Positions 36,523-46,005 of a stretch of DNA of 64,000 nt are shown here, one piece after another. The position numbers and the translations under genes are program-made. The DNA comes from Denitrobaculum tricleocarpae. GTDB taxonomy: Bacteria; Pseudomonadota; Alphaproteobacteria; Kiloniellales; Kiloniellaceae. The notes below the pieces were generated by a model, which was given only the letters and a program-made list of their open reading frames with translations, did no database searches and had not been told where the DNA came from. Where the stretch lies: contig NZ_ML660062.1 in NCBI RefSeq assembly GCF_007004665.1, forward strand, positions 62,001 to 126,000, read 5' to 3'. Each line of letters starts with the position of its first letter. The stretch's first letter is position 1.

Positions 36523-38439
36523 TCAGGGTACATCCAGAGGCAACTGAGGTGAAGCCGGTAAAGGCGGCTCCGCATCTGTCCGGCGCCGTTGCTGCGCGGA
36601 TTCCTGCTGACGCCGCCACATGGTGGCGTAATGCCCTTCCCGGTCGAGGAGGTTCTCATGCTGGCCGCGCTCGACGATCCGGCCCGCCTCCAGGACGATA
36701 ATCTCGTCCGCGTCCACGACCGTGGAGAGACGGTGCGCGATCACCAGAGTGGTGCGGTCCCGCGAGACCTCGTTCAAACTGTTCTGGATCGCCCTTTCAG
36801 TCCTGGTGTCCAGTGCTGAGGTGGCTTCGTCGAACAGCAGGATCGCCGGGCCCTTCAGAATGGTGCGCGCAATGGCCACGCGCTGTTTCTCACCACCGGA
36901 GAGCTTCAGGCCGCGCTCGCCGACGATGCTGTCGTAGCCATCGGGCAGGCCCCGGACGAATTCATGAATCCGGGCGAGCTTGGCGGCGGCCTCGACCTCT
37001 TCGCGGGTCGCGCTGGGGCGGCCATAGGCGATGTTGTAGTAGACCGTATCGTTAAAAAGAACCGTGTCCTGGGGCACGATCCCGATAGAGGCGCGCAGAG
37101 AATCCTGGGTCACGGCGCGCAGATCCTGGCCATCGATCAGGATCTGGCCTTCGGTGACATCGTAAAAACGGAAAAGAAGACGGCTGATGGTCGATTTGCC
37201 CGCGCCGCTGGGACCGACAATTGCAACGGTTTTCCCCGCGGGAACGGTGAAGTCGACGCCGCGCAGGATCGGGCGGCGGGCGTCATATCCGAAACTCACG
37301 TTGCGGAAGACCACCTCACCGCCTTCGGGCAGCAGGGGCTTTGCATCCGGACGGTCGAGGATTTCCGCGCCGGTGTGCAGCAGATTGAACATGACCTCCA
37401 TGTCGATCAGGGACTGCTTGATCTCCCGATAGACCGTACCCAGCAGGTTAAGCGGCATGGCGAGCTGGATCAGGTAGGCATTCACCATGACGAAGTCGCC
37501 CAGGGTCATGACTCCGGCGACGACGCCCATGGCAGCCATGACCATGATCGCAACAACACCGATTGAAATGACGATGGCCTGGCCGCTGTTCAGGGCCGAG
37601 AGGCTGACCCGGCTGTCGACCGCCGCCTTCTCATAGCTTTGCAGCGCCGTATCGAAGCGGCGGGTTTCATGCCGCTCGTTGCCGAAATACTTGACCGTCT
37701 CGAAATTCAGCAAGCTGTCGATAGACTTGGTGTTGGCATCGTTGTCCGCATCGTTCATGCGCCGGCGCAGCTTGATCCGCCACTCGGTAATAACGAAGGT
37801 CAGGAAGACGTAGAGCAGGATGGTGACGAGCGTGACCGCCGCGAAGCGCCAGTCGAAAAGATACCAAAGGATGCCGCTGACAAAGAGGATCTCCAGGATG
37901 GTGGGCAGAATGTTGAAGAGAACAAAGAACAGCAGGAACTCGATGCCCTTGGTGCCCCGGTCGATGGCACGGGTCAGGCCGCCGGTCTGACGATCCAGAT
38001 GAAAACGGAGAGACAAACGGTGCAGATGTTCGAACGTCTGCAGCGCGACCTGCCGGATGGCATGCTGGGCCACCTTGGAAAAGACCGCGTCGCGGACCTG
38101 CGCGAAGGCCACCCCGAGGATGCGTGCGAGACCGTATGCCAGCAGCAGGCCAAGCGGCAGGACGATCAGGGGTTCGCTCTCCACCAGGTTCGCGGCGGAC
38201 GCACCGCCGCCGGGCGACAGTCTGTCGACGGCCGAGCGAAGGAGCAGCGGGACGTAAACTGTCGTGACCTTCGCCCCGACCATCAATCCCAGTGCGATCA
38301 GAACCCGGAGCCGCAGATCGTTTCGTCCCGCCGGCCAGAGATAGGGCAACAGATTGCGCAGCGTGGCCAGCTGCTCGCGGGTCGAGGTCTCACCGCTTGC
38401 GGCGTCGCTGGAGAGCGTTTTCGTCGACATACTCCGCAT
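36523..38439 (-). CDS. Atm1-type ABC exporter (ABCB7/HMT1 class)
   Basis: 638 residues. A six-helix exporter domain (about 40-340) is followed by a nucleotide-binding domain with Walker A VGPSGAGKSTISRLLFRF, signature LSGGEKQRVAIARTIL and Walker B ILLFDEATSALDTRTE. The transmembrane part contains the Atm1 pattern with NILPTILEILFVSGILWYLF and the R/N-rich cytoplasmic loop DADNDANTKSIDSLLNFETV with NFETVKYFGNERHE, a hallmark of this subfamily, which exports glutathione-based substrates for cytosolic Fe-S assembly or metal detoxification. The C-terminus carries an unusual proline-rich tail. Two close Met codons allow either start. Confidence 0.92.
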   Translation of the reverse strand: MRSMSTKTLSSDAASGETSTREQLATLRNLLPYLWPAGRNDLRLRVLIALGLMVGAKVTTVYVPLLLRSAVDRLSPGGGASAANLVESEPLIVLPLGLLLAYGLARILGVAFAQVRDAVFSKVAQHAIRQVALQTFEHLHRLSLRFHLDRQTGGLTRAIDRGTKGIEFLLFFVLFNILPTILEILFVSGILWYLFDWRFAAVTLVTILLYVFLTFVITEWRIKLRRRMNDADNDANTKSIDSLLNFETVKYFGNERHETRRFDTALQSYEKAAVDSRVSLSALNSGQAIVISIGVVAIMVMAAMGVVAGVMTLGDFVMVNAYLIQLAMPLNLLGTVYREIKQSLIDMEVMFNLLHTGAEILDRPDAKPLLPEGGEVVFRNVSFGYDARRPILRGVDFTVPAGKTVAIVGPSGAGKSTISRLLFRFYDVTEGQILIDGQDLRAVTQDSLRASIGIVPQDTVLFNDTVYYNIAYGRPSATREEVEAAAKLARIHEFVRGLPDGYDSIVGERGLKLSGGEKQRVAIARTILKGPAILLFDEATSALDTRTERAIQNSLNEVSRDRTTLVIAHRLSTVVDADEIIVLEAGRIVERGQHENLLDREGHYATMWRRQQESAQQRRRTDAEPPLPASPQLPLDVP

Positions 38440-38487
38440 GGCTCAGAAGATCCTTATACCCGTCTTATCGCGTCTGACAGAGGCAGC

Positions 38488-40854
38488 TTAATGCTTGCGG
38501 CCAAGCGAGCGCGACAACAAGAGATATAGTTTACCCACGTCGGAGGTCATGAAGGCAGCGGAAAGAATATGTTCCGGATCACAGTCCGCCGACTGCTTGA
38601 TCAGGGAATCGAACTGGTTCAGGTAACGGGTGACCTGATCCCGAAAGCGCTCGTCACTGTCGTAGCGCGCCTTGATTTCGGGCGAGGCGAAGCGGTCCGA
38701 TTTACGCAGCAGGCGCCGCGCGAAAATCGACTTATCGCCGGAGCGGTAGGATTTCCAGAACTCGGGCGGCAGGTCTTCCTCGATGAACTTGTTCAGGTCG
38801 ATGGCACTGGAGTTCAAATCCTCCATCATCACCGTTGCCGTGCGCAGGAAGACGTCGCGGCTGGCCTCGATGGACTTCTCCTTGAGATGCCGCGCCTGGA
38901 TCGCGGCCTCGTCCGCCGCCGCCAGAATATCCTTGCCCTGGTCCCGGAAGATCTGTCCGGCATCCCGCGCCTGCTGAAAGGCCGTCTCAACCGTGCTGCC
39001 GAAATCGCTGGCCTGGGCCTCCAGATTGCCGCCGAGATCCTCGGCGCGGGAAATAGCCCGGTCGGCGGCAGTGCGGACCTGCAGCGAAATCCCATCGATC
39101 GTTTCGGCCATCTTGCGGAGGCGTTCAAGGTTGCTCGCAGCGACGTTGTCGACCTCTTGCGCCTGGGTCTTGAGTTGCTCCCCAATCTCACCCGAGGTGG
39201 TCTTGGACGCAGCGGACGCGGCCTTGATGGCCTCAGCCTGTTGCGCAAGCGTGTCCTTGACCTCTTGGAGAAGCCCTTTGAAGTCCTCGCTCATGGTCCC
39301 GAAGCCGCTGATCTCCTCGCGGACCTGGGCCCGCAGCTCACCGGCAGAGCTGCTGGCGTTTTCGGCAGCCTGGGTCAGGACCCGTCCCTGGCTGCGGAAA
39401 ATCTCCACAACCTTGGCGCTTTGCGCGACCGCATTGTGCGCCGCCTCGTCGAAGTCGTTGGTGCCCTTCTTCAAGGTCTCGGCAATCCGGTCGACCCGCT
39501 CGCTGACCCGTTCGGCGTGCATGCCCAGGCTCTCCGAATGGGTCCCAAGCAACTTGGACACCTCACCCGCCTGGATCACGGCCCGTGCGCCTGCGGCCTC
39601 GATGGCGGAGACCATGGGCTCGATCTCAGCCCCCACTTCACTCAGGGATTCACGGGCCGCAGTGGCGGCATCCTGCAGGCGGTCAATCTGCTGCGTACCA
39701 GCCGCCTCGATCTCATCGGCGGCCCCCGCGGCGGCTTCACGCAGGCGATCCACGACCTGATCTGTTTCTGTGTGAAGCACACCGCCCTGTTCGCGCAGGA
39801 TTTCGGTAATCAACTTGGCCCTGGTGGCCGCCAGTTCGAACGCGCTGCGCACGTCCCGTGCATCGTGTTTCAGGTCCTCGCCGATTTTCTGCGAAGTCTC
39901 CGCCAACTCCGTTGTCATGCTGCCGAACTGGGCGCGTTCCTCGGCTAACGCCGCACGCACGGAACCGACCTTATGCTCCGTATCGGTAAAGACCTGTCCC
40001 AGAAGCTCGATCTGCTGACGCATATTCTCGTTGAACTGCCGCGCATGGGCGGAAACCTTCTCACCCGCGCCCTCGAAGGCCTTCAGGTCCCGTTCGAGTT
40101 CGACATGCAGCGCATCGCCGCTGGCCTGCACGCCCTCGCGCGCCGTGGTCAACTCGGCACTGCGGCGCGCGAGATGGCTGGCGACATCTTCGGTCGCCGC
40201 AATGGTTTGCGCCGCCGCGGCCTGCAAATCGGCAACCGGCTGCTTCAGGCTGCTGGAAATCTGATGCACCATGGAGTCGACCCGATCGGCGGTATCTTCG
40301 AGAGCCTTGAGCTGGCTATCGACGGATTCCCGCGCCGCGGCCATCAGGCCATTGATCCGGGTCGAGGCGGCTTCGACCTCCTGGGTTTGCGCGGCAAGCG
40401 ATTCTTTGAGCTGCTCGGCTTGGGACGCGGCCCGGACGGAGGCGCCGGCCAGCTCGCTGGTTTGCGATTTGAAGGAATGGCGCATGGCGTCCATGCGCTC
40501 GAAAATCTCGTCGGTCGTCTCGGTCAGCTCGCCGGCCTGCGCCTTGAGCGCTGCGCTGACCTGTTGAACCCGGGTTCTGGCTTCATCGTCCGGATAGGTC
40601 ATGGCCTGGAAATGGCGCAGCAGTTTTTCCACGTCCTCGTTGACCATCTGGCCACGCATGAAATAGACCAGTGCCAGCCACAGCAGAGTGGGCGGCAGGC
40701 AAGCGCCGGCGACGCCCATGGCGAGTTCATGGGGCAACAGGCGCTGCAGCCCGTTCCAGCCGACAAAGGTCTCGACATAGTAGGCACAGGCACCAAGCCA
40801 GGCTGCCGTCAACAGCAGCCCAACGATCCCGGCAATGACCGAGCTCAGCCTCAC
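38488..40854 (-). CDS. Large two-helix coiled-coil membrane protein
   Basis: 788 residues from GTG at 40854. Two membrane segments (about 5-27 and 45-68) anchor it in the inner membrane. From about 80 to 650 it is one long coiled coil with frequent Ala, Glu and Gln, without the highly conserved MCP tip, so it is not a chemoreceptor. The last 120 residues (starting TVMMEDLNSSAIDLNKFIEE) are a conserved folded module with aromatic EFWKSYRSGDKSIFARRLLR and a final CDPEHILSAAFMTSDVGKLY. I recall similar proteins in other Rhodospirillales but no name. The shape suggests a scaffold for division, polarity or chromosome positioning, which is inference. Confidence 0.75.
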   Translation of the reverse strand: MRLSSVIAGIVGLLLTAAWLGACAYYVETFVGWNGLQRLLPHELAMGVAGACLPPTLLWLALVYFMRGQMVNEDVEKLLRHFQAMTYPDDEARTRVQQVSAALKAQAGELTETTDEIFERMDAMRHSFKSQTSELAGASVRAASQAEQLKESLAAQTQEVEAASTRINGLMAAARESVDSQLKALEDTADRVDSMVHQISSSLKQPVADLQAAAAQTIAATEDVASHLARRSAELTTAREGVQASGDALHVELERDLKAFEGAGEKVSAHARQFNENMRQQIELLGQVFTDTEHKVGSVRAALAEERAQFGSMTTELAETSQKIGEDLKHDARDVRSAFELAATRAKLITEILREQGGVLHTETDQVVDRLREAAAGAADEIEAAGTQQIDRLQDAATAARESLSEVGAEIEPMVSAIEAAGARAVIQAGEVSKLLGTHSESLGMHAERVSERVDRIAETLKKGTNDFDEAAHNAVAQSAKVVEIFRSQGRVLTQAAENASSSAGELRAQVREEISGFGTMSEDFKGLLQEVKDTLAQQAEAIKAASAASKTTSGEIGEQLKTQAQEVDNVAASNLERLRKMAETIDGISLQVRTAADRAISRAEDLGGNLEAQASDFGSTVETAFQQARDAGQIFRDQGKDILAAADEAAIQARHLKEKSIEASRDVFLRTATVMMEDLNSSAIDLNKFIEEDLPPEFWKSYRSGDKSIFARRLLRKSDRFASPEIKARYDSDERFRDQVTRYLNQFDSLIKQSADCDPEHILSAAFMTSDVGKLYLLLSRSLGRKH

Positions 40855-40997
40855 AAGCCCCCCCGTTTCACTTCTGATTCAAACGCTAGAATGACGAATC
40901 ACGCCCTATGTGCCTCGCCTTATTGAGCTTTTGCGCGTCAGTATAAGCCGCTCGAGCGGCGCAAGTCCAACCTGGAGGACGAAGCGGCCTGAGTAGA

Positions 40998-42809
40998 TCA
41001 GACAGCCGGGTTTTGCGGGGCGATTCGGAGAAACTCGACCGGCGCATCGAAGCCTTTCAGATGCGTCGTTTCGACTTTGGGGTCCAAAGGCGCCAGCAGG
41101 GGGGCGACCGCCGGATCCTCCGCAAGGTTCGTGGAAATCACCACATCGCCGCCGCGCGACGTGCCCTGGAGCCGGGCCGCCATGTTCACAGTCGAGCCAA
41201 AATAATCCAGGCGGCCGTTCAAGGTGACGGCAATGGACGGGCCCTCGTGAATACCCACTTTAATCACAATCCCCTCACCCGGGCGGGTCGCGTTGAAACT
41301 CTCGACCTTGCTCTGGATCGCGAGGGCTGCGCGCACCGCATCGGCCGGGTCGGCGAAGGCGGCCATGATCGCGTCGCCGATCGTCTTGACCACGGCACCG
41401 TTGTTCTCGCGCACGATCGCCGCCAAGAACGCGAAATGATCGCGCACCAGATGATAGGCGCGGGCATCGCCGATGGCCCCATAGAGGGCGGTCGAGCCCT
41501 GCAGATCGCTGAAAAGCAGACAGATCCGCTTGACCTCCACCTCGTCGCCGGGGCGCAAAACCTGATCCGAAAAGAGGTCGCGGAAGGCTTGCATGGCCGT
41601 GACCCGGTCCGCGGTCAGGGCGTCCCGCACCCAGGGACGCTCCTCCAGCACCAGTGTCAGGGGACGTTGGCTGCGGTTATGCAGCGTGATGCTGTCCCTT
41701 TGGGATCCCGCCACAGCTTCGAAACACTCGCTGTCCGCGATCAGTTCAGGAAGCGCCTGGCCGTCCTCGAAGTCAAAATCCACCTCAGGCCCTGGTTCCA
41801 GACTGCGCAAACGGTAGTTTCCAGGCGCAAGTGCCATGGCCTCGGTCCGGGTCTCGCCTGCCTGAAGCGTCAACTGCAGCACGATATGGGGTGTGCTCAT
41901 GGGCCCGAAGAGACAGTATTCTCCCGCCGAGATCGAGCGCAGGGCCGGCGCCGGATGGAAGCTCAGCTCCACGTTCCGTGAGAAATCGCCGTCATAATCA
42001 ATGTTGCAGGTGTCGCAATGCGCGCCACGCGGCAAAGCGTCCAGGCTGGCCACGGATGCCTTGGGAACCCGGCAGCGCGGACAGAGGACATCCCAACGCA
42101 GAGCCAGCAATCCGGCACGGGCTGCCTCAAGGCAGAGCTCGATGACGTTACGCTCCTGCTCGCCCCATTCGCGCGCCAGTCCGACCGGCCGCAGATGAAC
42201 GAGATCGACTTCCTGCGCGCTCTGCACCAGATCAGCCAGGCGCCTGGCAAGCCCGTGGCCGTGGCCCGACTCTTCAATGGTGGTGACAATTCCATCGATC
42301 CGGGCCTGCACATCCGGCTCCGGGGGCGGCGGCTGAAAACGAAAAGCCATGGGCATGTCGCCGACCGCAAAGCGTCCGGCATCCTCGGCCAATTCTCCAA
42401 AGGTCTTGCCCGCACCTTTGAAAAAACTGGTACTGAGAATCAGATGACCCAGCAGGTTTGCAGCCTCGGCCTCCAGATAATACTCGCAGCGGCAGCCCTC
42501 GCCCTCCGGGATAAACCGGAGCAGGGCGTTCAGCTTTTTCAGCGGCCCTTTCGAAAAATCCCGCCTGTGCTCGAACCACTCGCCCGTGACCCAGTTGACC
42601 GGCCAGTCGCGCCAGCTCATGGAGATGGGGCCCATGCGGACATGTCCCAGATAGACGACCGAACCGTCTTCCTGGGGAATTTCCTCGATGTCGTGCTTGG
42701 GAAGGCCTGCCGCCTCGTTGAAGCGGGCGGTATCGGCAAGGCTGGGCCAGAGTTTTTCGCGTGGCGCATCGAAGTGCCACTCGTACTTTCGGCTGTAACG
42801 CTTACCCAT
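40998..42809 (-). CDS. Class III adenylate/guanylate cyclase with SRPBCC-like sensor and zinc-ribbon
   Basis: 603 residues from ATG at 42809 (GGTGGAG upstream; TTG at 42842 also in frame). Residues 1-150 look like a steroid-binding-type SRPBCC domain (KRYSRKYEWHFDAPREKLWP). The middle has a zinc-binding pair CPRC (about 241) and CDTC (about 268), and then DUF5939-like strands. The C-terminal catalytic domain begins KRICLLFSDLQGSTALYGAI, carries the second metal Asp and purine Lys in VVKTIGDAIMAAF, and the transition-state Asn/Arg in FGSTVNMAARLQ. So the cyclase site appears complete and active. The ligand of the sensor is unknown; production of cAMP is more likely than cGMP. Confidence 0.9.
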   Translation of the reverse strand: MGKRYSRKYEWHFDAPREKLWPSLADTARFNEAAGLPKHDIEEIPQEDGSVVYLGHVRMGPISMSWRDWPVNWVTGEWFEHRRDFSKGPLKKLNALLRFIPEGEGCRCEYYLEAEAANLLGHLILSTSFFKGAGKTFGELAEDAGRFAVGDMPMAFRFQPPPPEPDVQARIDGIVTTIEESGHGHGLARRLADLVQSAQEVDLVHLRPVGLAREWGEQERNVIELCLEAARAGLLALRWDVLCPRCRVPKASVASLDALPRGAHCDTCNIDYDGDFSRNVELSFHPAPALRSISAGEYCLFGPMSTPHIVLQLTLQAGETRTEAMALAPGNYRLRSLEPGPEVDFDFEDGQALPELIADSECFEAVAGSQRDSITLHNRSQRPLTLVLEERPWVRDALTADRVTAMQAFRDLFSDQVLRPGDEVEVKRICLLFSDLQGSTALYGAIGDARAYHLVRDHFAFLAAIVRENNGAVVKTIGDAIMAAFADPADAVRAALAIQSKVESFNATRPGEGIVIKVGIHEGPSIAVTLNGRLDYFGSTVNMAARLQGTSRGGDVVISTNLAEDPAVAPLLAPLDPKVETTHLKGFDAPVEFLRIAPQNPAV

Positions 42810-42923
42810 AAACCGGCTCCACCCCGGGCTTTGTTCCGCCAAAAGGCCTAACCTTCATCACCAGACCGGCAACGACAGGAAACGGCCGCCTGGCGCATAG
42901 TCAACGTTGCGCCGCCGGTAACT

Positions 42924-43793
42924 CTACCAACGGAGACGTGGCAAGGCTGCCACCGGTCTCGCCCGTGCCGCAGAAAACAGGTTTTTAAGCCTGTCCGGCT
43001 CGGGTATCCCCGAAGAGTCTACGTTCAGTTCCGCCCGATGGATGCCATCGGCCACAAAAATACTTGCGATTCCAACGGCCTCGGCGCCCGCAATATCCGT
43101 GCGCAGGGAATCGCCGATCCCGGCGATCCGGCTTCGGTCCGTCACGCCCATCATCGAAAAACAGCGATCGTAGACGCCGCGATGGGGTTTGCCGTGAGAC
43201 CGCACCTGACCGCCAAGCTGCTCGTAGCGCTCGGCAACGCTGCCCGCGCAGTACTCCATGACGCCGCCGCGGATCACAACCAGATCCGGATTGGCGCAGA
43301 CCATCGGCAGTTTCAAGGCCAGCGCCGCTTCCAGAAGTTCGCTGTAATCCTCCATCGTGTGGTCGAAGGCCAGGGTTCCGGTATTGAGAATGAAATCCGC
43401 CTTTTCCAGGCGCTCGACGAAATCGTAGTCGAGACCTTCGCGCATGCCGTGATCACGGTCCGGTCCCAGATGATAGCAACGCCGGCCCAGAGCCTGATAC
43501 CAGGCGTCCGGGCGCTCATTGAGGTGCAGCCAGGTATCCTCGCCGGACGACATCACCACATCGGCCAGATCCGGCGCGATCCCCAGGTCCGCGTTGCGCG
43601 CGATCACCGCTTCGGCGCGGCGCGGCGCGTTAGAGAGAATCGCGATGCCTTTGCCCGCCTGCTTCAAGCGCGCAACGCAGTCGAGGGCTTCCGGAAAGGC
43701 CTGCACGCCGTCGTGCATGACGCCCCATAAATCGATGATGTAGCCGTCGTAATTGTCGGAGATGACCGAGAGGCCGTCGAGAAGCGAAACCAC
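42924..43793 (-). CDS. NagD-like HAD-superfamily phosphatase (class IIA)
   Basis: 289 residues from GTG at 43793. The HAD motif I is YIIDLWGVMHDGV (the nucleophile and general acid pattern DxxGV, with Trp variant), motif II the ILSNAPRR loop, motif III Lys in VRSHGKPHRGVYD, and motif IV GIGDSLRTDIAGAEAVGI. Type IIA cap between II and III. This is the TIGR01459 group related to NagD and pyridoxal phosphatase. The D in position one is preserved, so it should be active as a sugar- or nucleotide-phosphate phosphatase; the natural substrate is unknown. It lies 114 bases past the cyclase and may be cotranscribed. Confidence 0.87.
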   Translation of the reverse strand: MVSLLDGLSVISDNYDGYIIDLWGVMHDGVQAFPEALDCVARLKQAGKGIAILSNAPRRAEAVIARNADLGIAPDLADVVMSSGEDTWLHLNERPDAWYQALGRRCYHLGPDRDHGMREGLDYDFVERLEKADFILNTGTLAFDHTMEDYSELLEAALALKLPMVCANPDLVVIRGGVMEYCAGSVAERYEQLGGQVRSHGKPHRGVYDRCFSMMGVTDRSRIAGIGDSLRTDIAGAEAVGIASIFVADGIHRAELNVDSSGIPEPDRLKNLFSAARARPVAALPRLRW

Positions 43794-43899
43794 CTGAACC
43801 TAAAATCAATGCCAAAAGGAAAGATGCAGTCTTGTGCCACAGAGGATCGGGGATTGAAAGAAAGCTTCTTGCCGGAAGCCGGGCACGAGCGGCCTGCAA

Positions 43900-43960
43900 G
43901 GCGGCGTGATTACGCCATCGGTCTGATCAGGCGGGTCTGATTAGGCGGCGTGATTACGCC
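43900..43960. repeat. Two direct 17-bp copies, 44 bases apart
   Basis: GGCGGCGTGATTACGCC at 43900-43916 and 43944-43960. The second copy covers the stop codon and last codons of the EAL gene, so the 44-base segment looks like a tandem duplication of the gene's 3' end. Confidence 0.8.
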
Positions 43961-45384
43961 GCGGGGCGCGCCAGACGGGGCTCGCCAAAGAGATACCCCT
44001 GGCCGAAATCGATCTGCTTATCGAGCAGCTTGCGCAGCGTATCTTCTGCTTCGACCTTTTCCGCAACCAGCTTGACCGGGACATCCCTGAAAGCCGCGAG
44101 CAAGGCGTCGACTTCAGACGTTCCCGCCGTGAGCAGATCGGCCTGGATCTTGACGAAACGAATGTTGCTCGCGGCCAAGGCCGGCAGATCCATCCGCAGG
44201 TCCGTGACCTGATCCAGCGAAAGACGGCAGCCGACCCGCGCGAGGCGCTCCAGGTGCGCCATCTCCACCTCCCCGAAAGCGGCAAACTCGGACTGGGCAA
44301 ACTCGAAAATCAGGTTCGGCCCTAGAATATCGTTGCTCTCCAGAAACTCCACGAAGTCGCCGAAGAAATCATCATCGCGCAGGGTGTGGGGCGAAATGTT
44401 GCAGAAAAAGTCGAGGTTATCGCTGCGGCGCTGAATCTTGCGGACCAGTTGAACACAGCGAAACAGCAGCATGTTGTCGATGGCCGTGATCAGGCCCTCG
44501 CGCTCGGCAACGCCGATGTATTCCTCGGGCAGGATCATCTGATCCTCTTCGGTGCGGACCCGCGAGAAACACTCGTAGAAGCGGCGCTTGCGCTGCGGGA
44601 GGCTGACAATCGGCTGCAGCACAAAACTGATCCGGTCATCCCGGAGGGCGTTCTGGACCTGCTTTAAAATTTCGTCTTCGCTGAGATTGCGAATCACCTC
44701 GGGCAGGATGTAATCCCCAGCTCCGGTTTTCTCGCTGGTGGATTTCTCATTGCCGGTTTTTTCACTGCCAGCTTTTTCATTGGGTGCGGTCTTCAATCCT
44801 GCTTCGATGGATGTTTTCGTGACGGGCACATGGGCATCGGCGGCCTTTGGATTGGAGTGCAGCGGACTGGAGAGAACCTGCTCGCCCTGCGTTGAATGAG
44901 CCGCTGAGGCCCGGGCGCTGATGGGGCCGAAGCCGTCCGGATCGGCAACCAGTGTGATGGCAGGCTCGGCGACCACTTTCTGCTGAGCGTCAGGCCTCGG
45001 CTGTGAGGCGCCAAGGGACTTGATCACGCGCACTTCGGTGATGGCTTCATCGACCGTGCCGGGCTCGCTCGGCAGTCGTCCCGAACGGACCACCGCTTGA
45101 ACGGCTTCGGCCAAAGCCTTGTTCTCGCGCCGGGACCAGTTGAGCTGCTCATAGAGTTCCGACTGCGCGTGCCGGAGGGCCAGTATCTGCCGGCCGAGAA
45201 AAGATTCGCGCGAGAGCCGCTGATACATCTCGTGAACCAGGGCCCCGGCGAGGAAAATCAGCAGGCCGATCATCACCGCAACGGATTGGTCCAGACGAGG
45301 CACGCGCAAGGGCGCCTCGACGGCCACGGCAATCGCCAGTGCCGTATAGATGATGAACAGCAGAATGTTGCGGGCCACGGACAT
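43954..45384 (-). CDS. Membrane-anchored degenerate EAL-domain protein
   Basis: 476 residues. Two N-terminal helices (about 5-22, 33-52), a short coiled coil, a linker with low-complexity NEK/SEK repeats at about 200-220, then an EAL fold (about 238-470). Many catalytic residues survive (Glu of YECFSR, Asn of CNISPH, Glu of IFEFAQ, Lys of FVKIQADL, Glu of VAEKVEAE, Gln of DFGQGYLFG), but the metal-binding DDFG loop reads LDQVTD, so the second Asp and the glycine are gone. Phosphodiesterase activity is therefore doubtful; it may bind c-di-GMP without cleaving it. No GGDEF domain. Confidence 0.85.
   Translation of the reverse strand: MSVARNILLFIIYTALAIAVAVEAPLRVPRLDQSVAVMIGLLIFLAGALVHEMYQRLSRESFLGRQILALRHAQSELYEQLNWSRRENKALAEAVQAVVRSGRLPSEPGTVDEAITEVRVIKSLGASQPRPDAQQKVVAEPAITLVADPDGFGPISARASAAHSTQGEQVLSSPLHSNPKAADAHVPVTKTSIEAGLKTAPNEKAGSEKTGNEKSTSEKTGAGDYILPEVIRNLSEDEILKQVQNALRDDRISFVLQPIVSLPQRKRRFYECFSRVRTEEDQMILPEEYIGVAEREGLITAIDNMLLFRCVQLVRKIQRRSDNLDFFCNISPHTLRDDDFFGDFVEFLESNDILGPNLIFEFAQSEFAAFGEVEMAHLERLARVGCRLSLDQVTDLRMDLPALAASNIRFVKIQADLLTAGTSEVDALLAAFRDVPVKLVAEKVEAEDTLRKLLDKQIDFGQGYLFGEPRLARPAA
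44725..44784 (-). repeat. Four tandem 15-bp units in the EAL gene
   Basis: Units at 44725-44739, 44740-44754, 44755-44769 and 44770-44784, each similar to GGTTTTTTCACTGCC on the plus strand, with up to five differences. In frame they code the repeats (N/S)EKxG of the linker. Confidence 0.85.
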
Positions 45385-45596
45385 GCCTGCGCGAAGTTCC
45401 CCAGGGTTTGATGATCCAGTGACAACAGTTTGCCCCGCGAGGTCTTGAAAGATGGTTAACCAAGGGTTTCCAGCTCAAAAAGGACCCTGCCGAGCGTTCA
45501 CGGATAACGATGGCCTTGACCTCTATGCGCGGGCGCGGCATGGAATTGAGCAGCGGTCACCCAAGCAAAAACGAATGACGCAATCCGGAGGCGGGA

Positions 45597-45944
45597 ATGT
45601 CGATCAAGATCTATCATAATCCGAGGTGCAGCAAATCACGGCAAACGCTCGCGCTGCTGCAGGAGAAAGGCATCGAGCCCGAGGTCGTCGAATACCTGAA
45701 AAGTCCGCCCAGCAGAGAAACGCTCACTGAGCTTCTCACACAGCTGGGCCTGGAGCCCCGGAAACTGATGCGGCGTGGCGAAGCAGTTTATAAGGAACTG
45801 AATCTGGCCGATCCGGCGCTGAGCAATGATCAGCTGATCGCGGCCATGGTCGAAAACCCGATCCTGATCGAACGGCCGATTGTCAGCAGCGGCAGTAAAG
45901 CCGCGCTGGGACGGCCACCGGAAGCCGTGCTCGAAATCCTGTAA
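45597..45944 (+). CDS. arsC: Glutaredoxin-coupled arsenate reductase ArsC
   Basis: 115 residues, family length. The N-terminus has MSIKIYHNPRCSKSRQTLAL with the catalytic Cys12 in the HNPRCSKSR loop, the hallmark of the glutaredoxin-type ArsC; LLTQLGLEPRKLMRR and ERPIVSSG complete it, including the phosphate-contact Arg. It reduces arsenate to arsenite using glutathione and glutaredoxin. No arsR, arsB or acr3 is nearby, so it might be a general thioredoxin-fold reductase in this context; many chromosomes carry such an isolated copy. GGAGGCGGG precedes the ATG. Confidence 0.9.
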   Translation: MSIKIYHNPRCSKSRQTLALLQEKGIEPEVVEYLKSPPSRETLTELLTQLGLEPRKLMRRGEAVYKELNLADPALSNDQLIAAMVENPILIERPIVSSGSKAALGRPPEAVLEIL

Positions 45945-46005
45945 CCGTAGGACGGATCATGTTGAGACGGAAAGACCTCGCGATTCCACTTAACCTTGAT
46001 CTTAT

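Noticed and set aside
45597-45944. An arsenic resistance operon around arsC
   Set aside because: Neighbours are an EAL protein and pyrD; no arsR, efflux pump or arsH is present.
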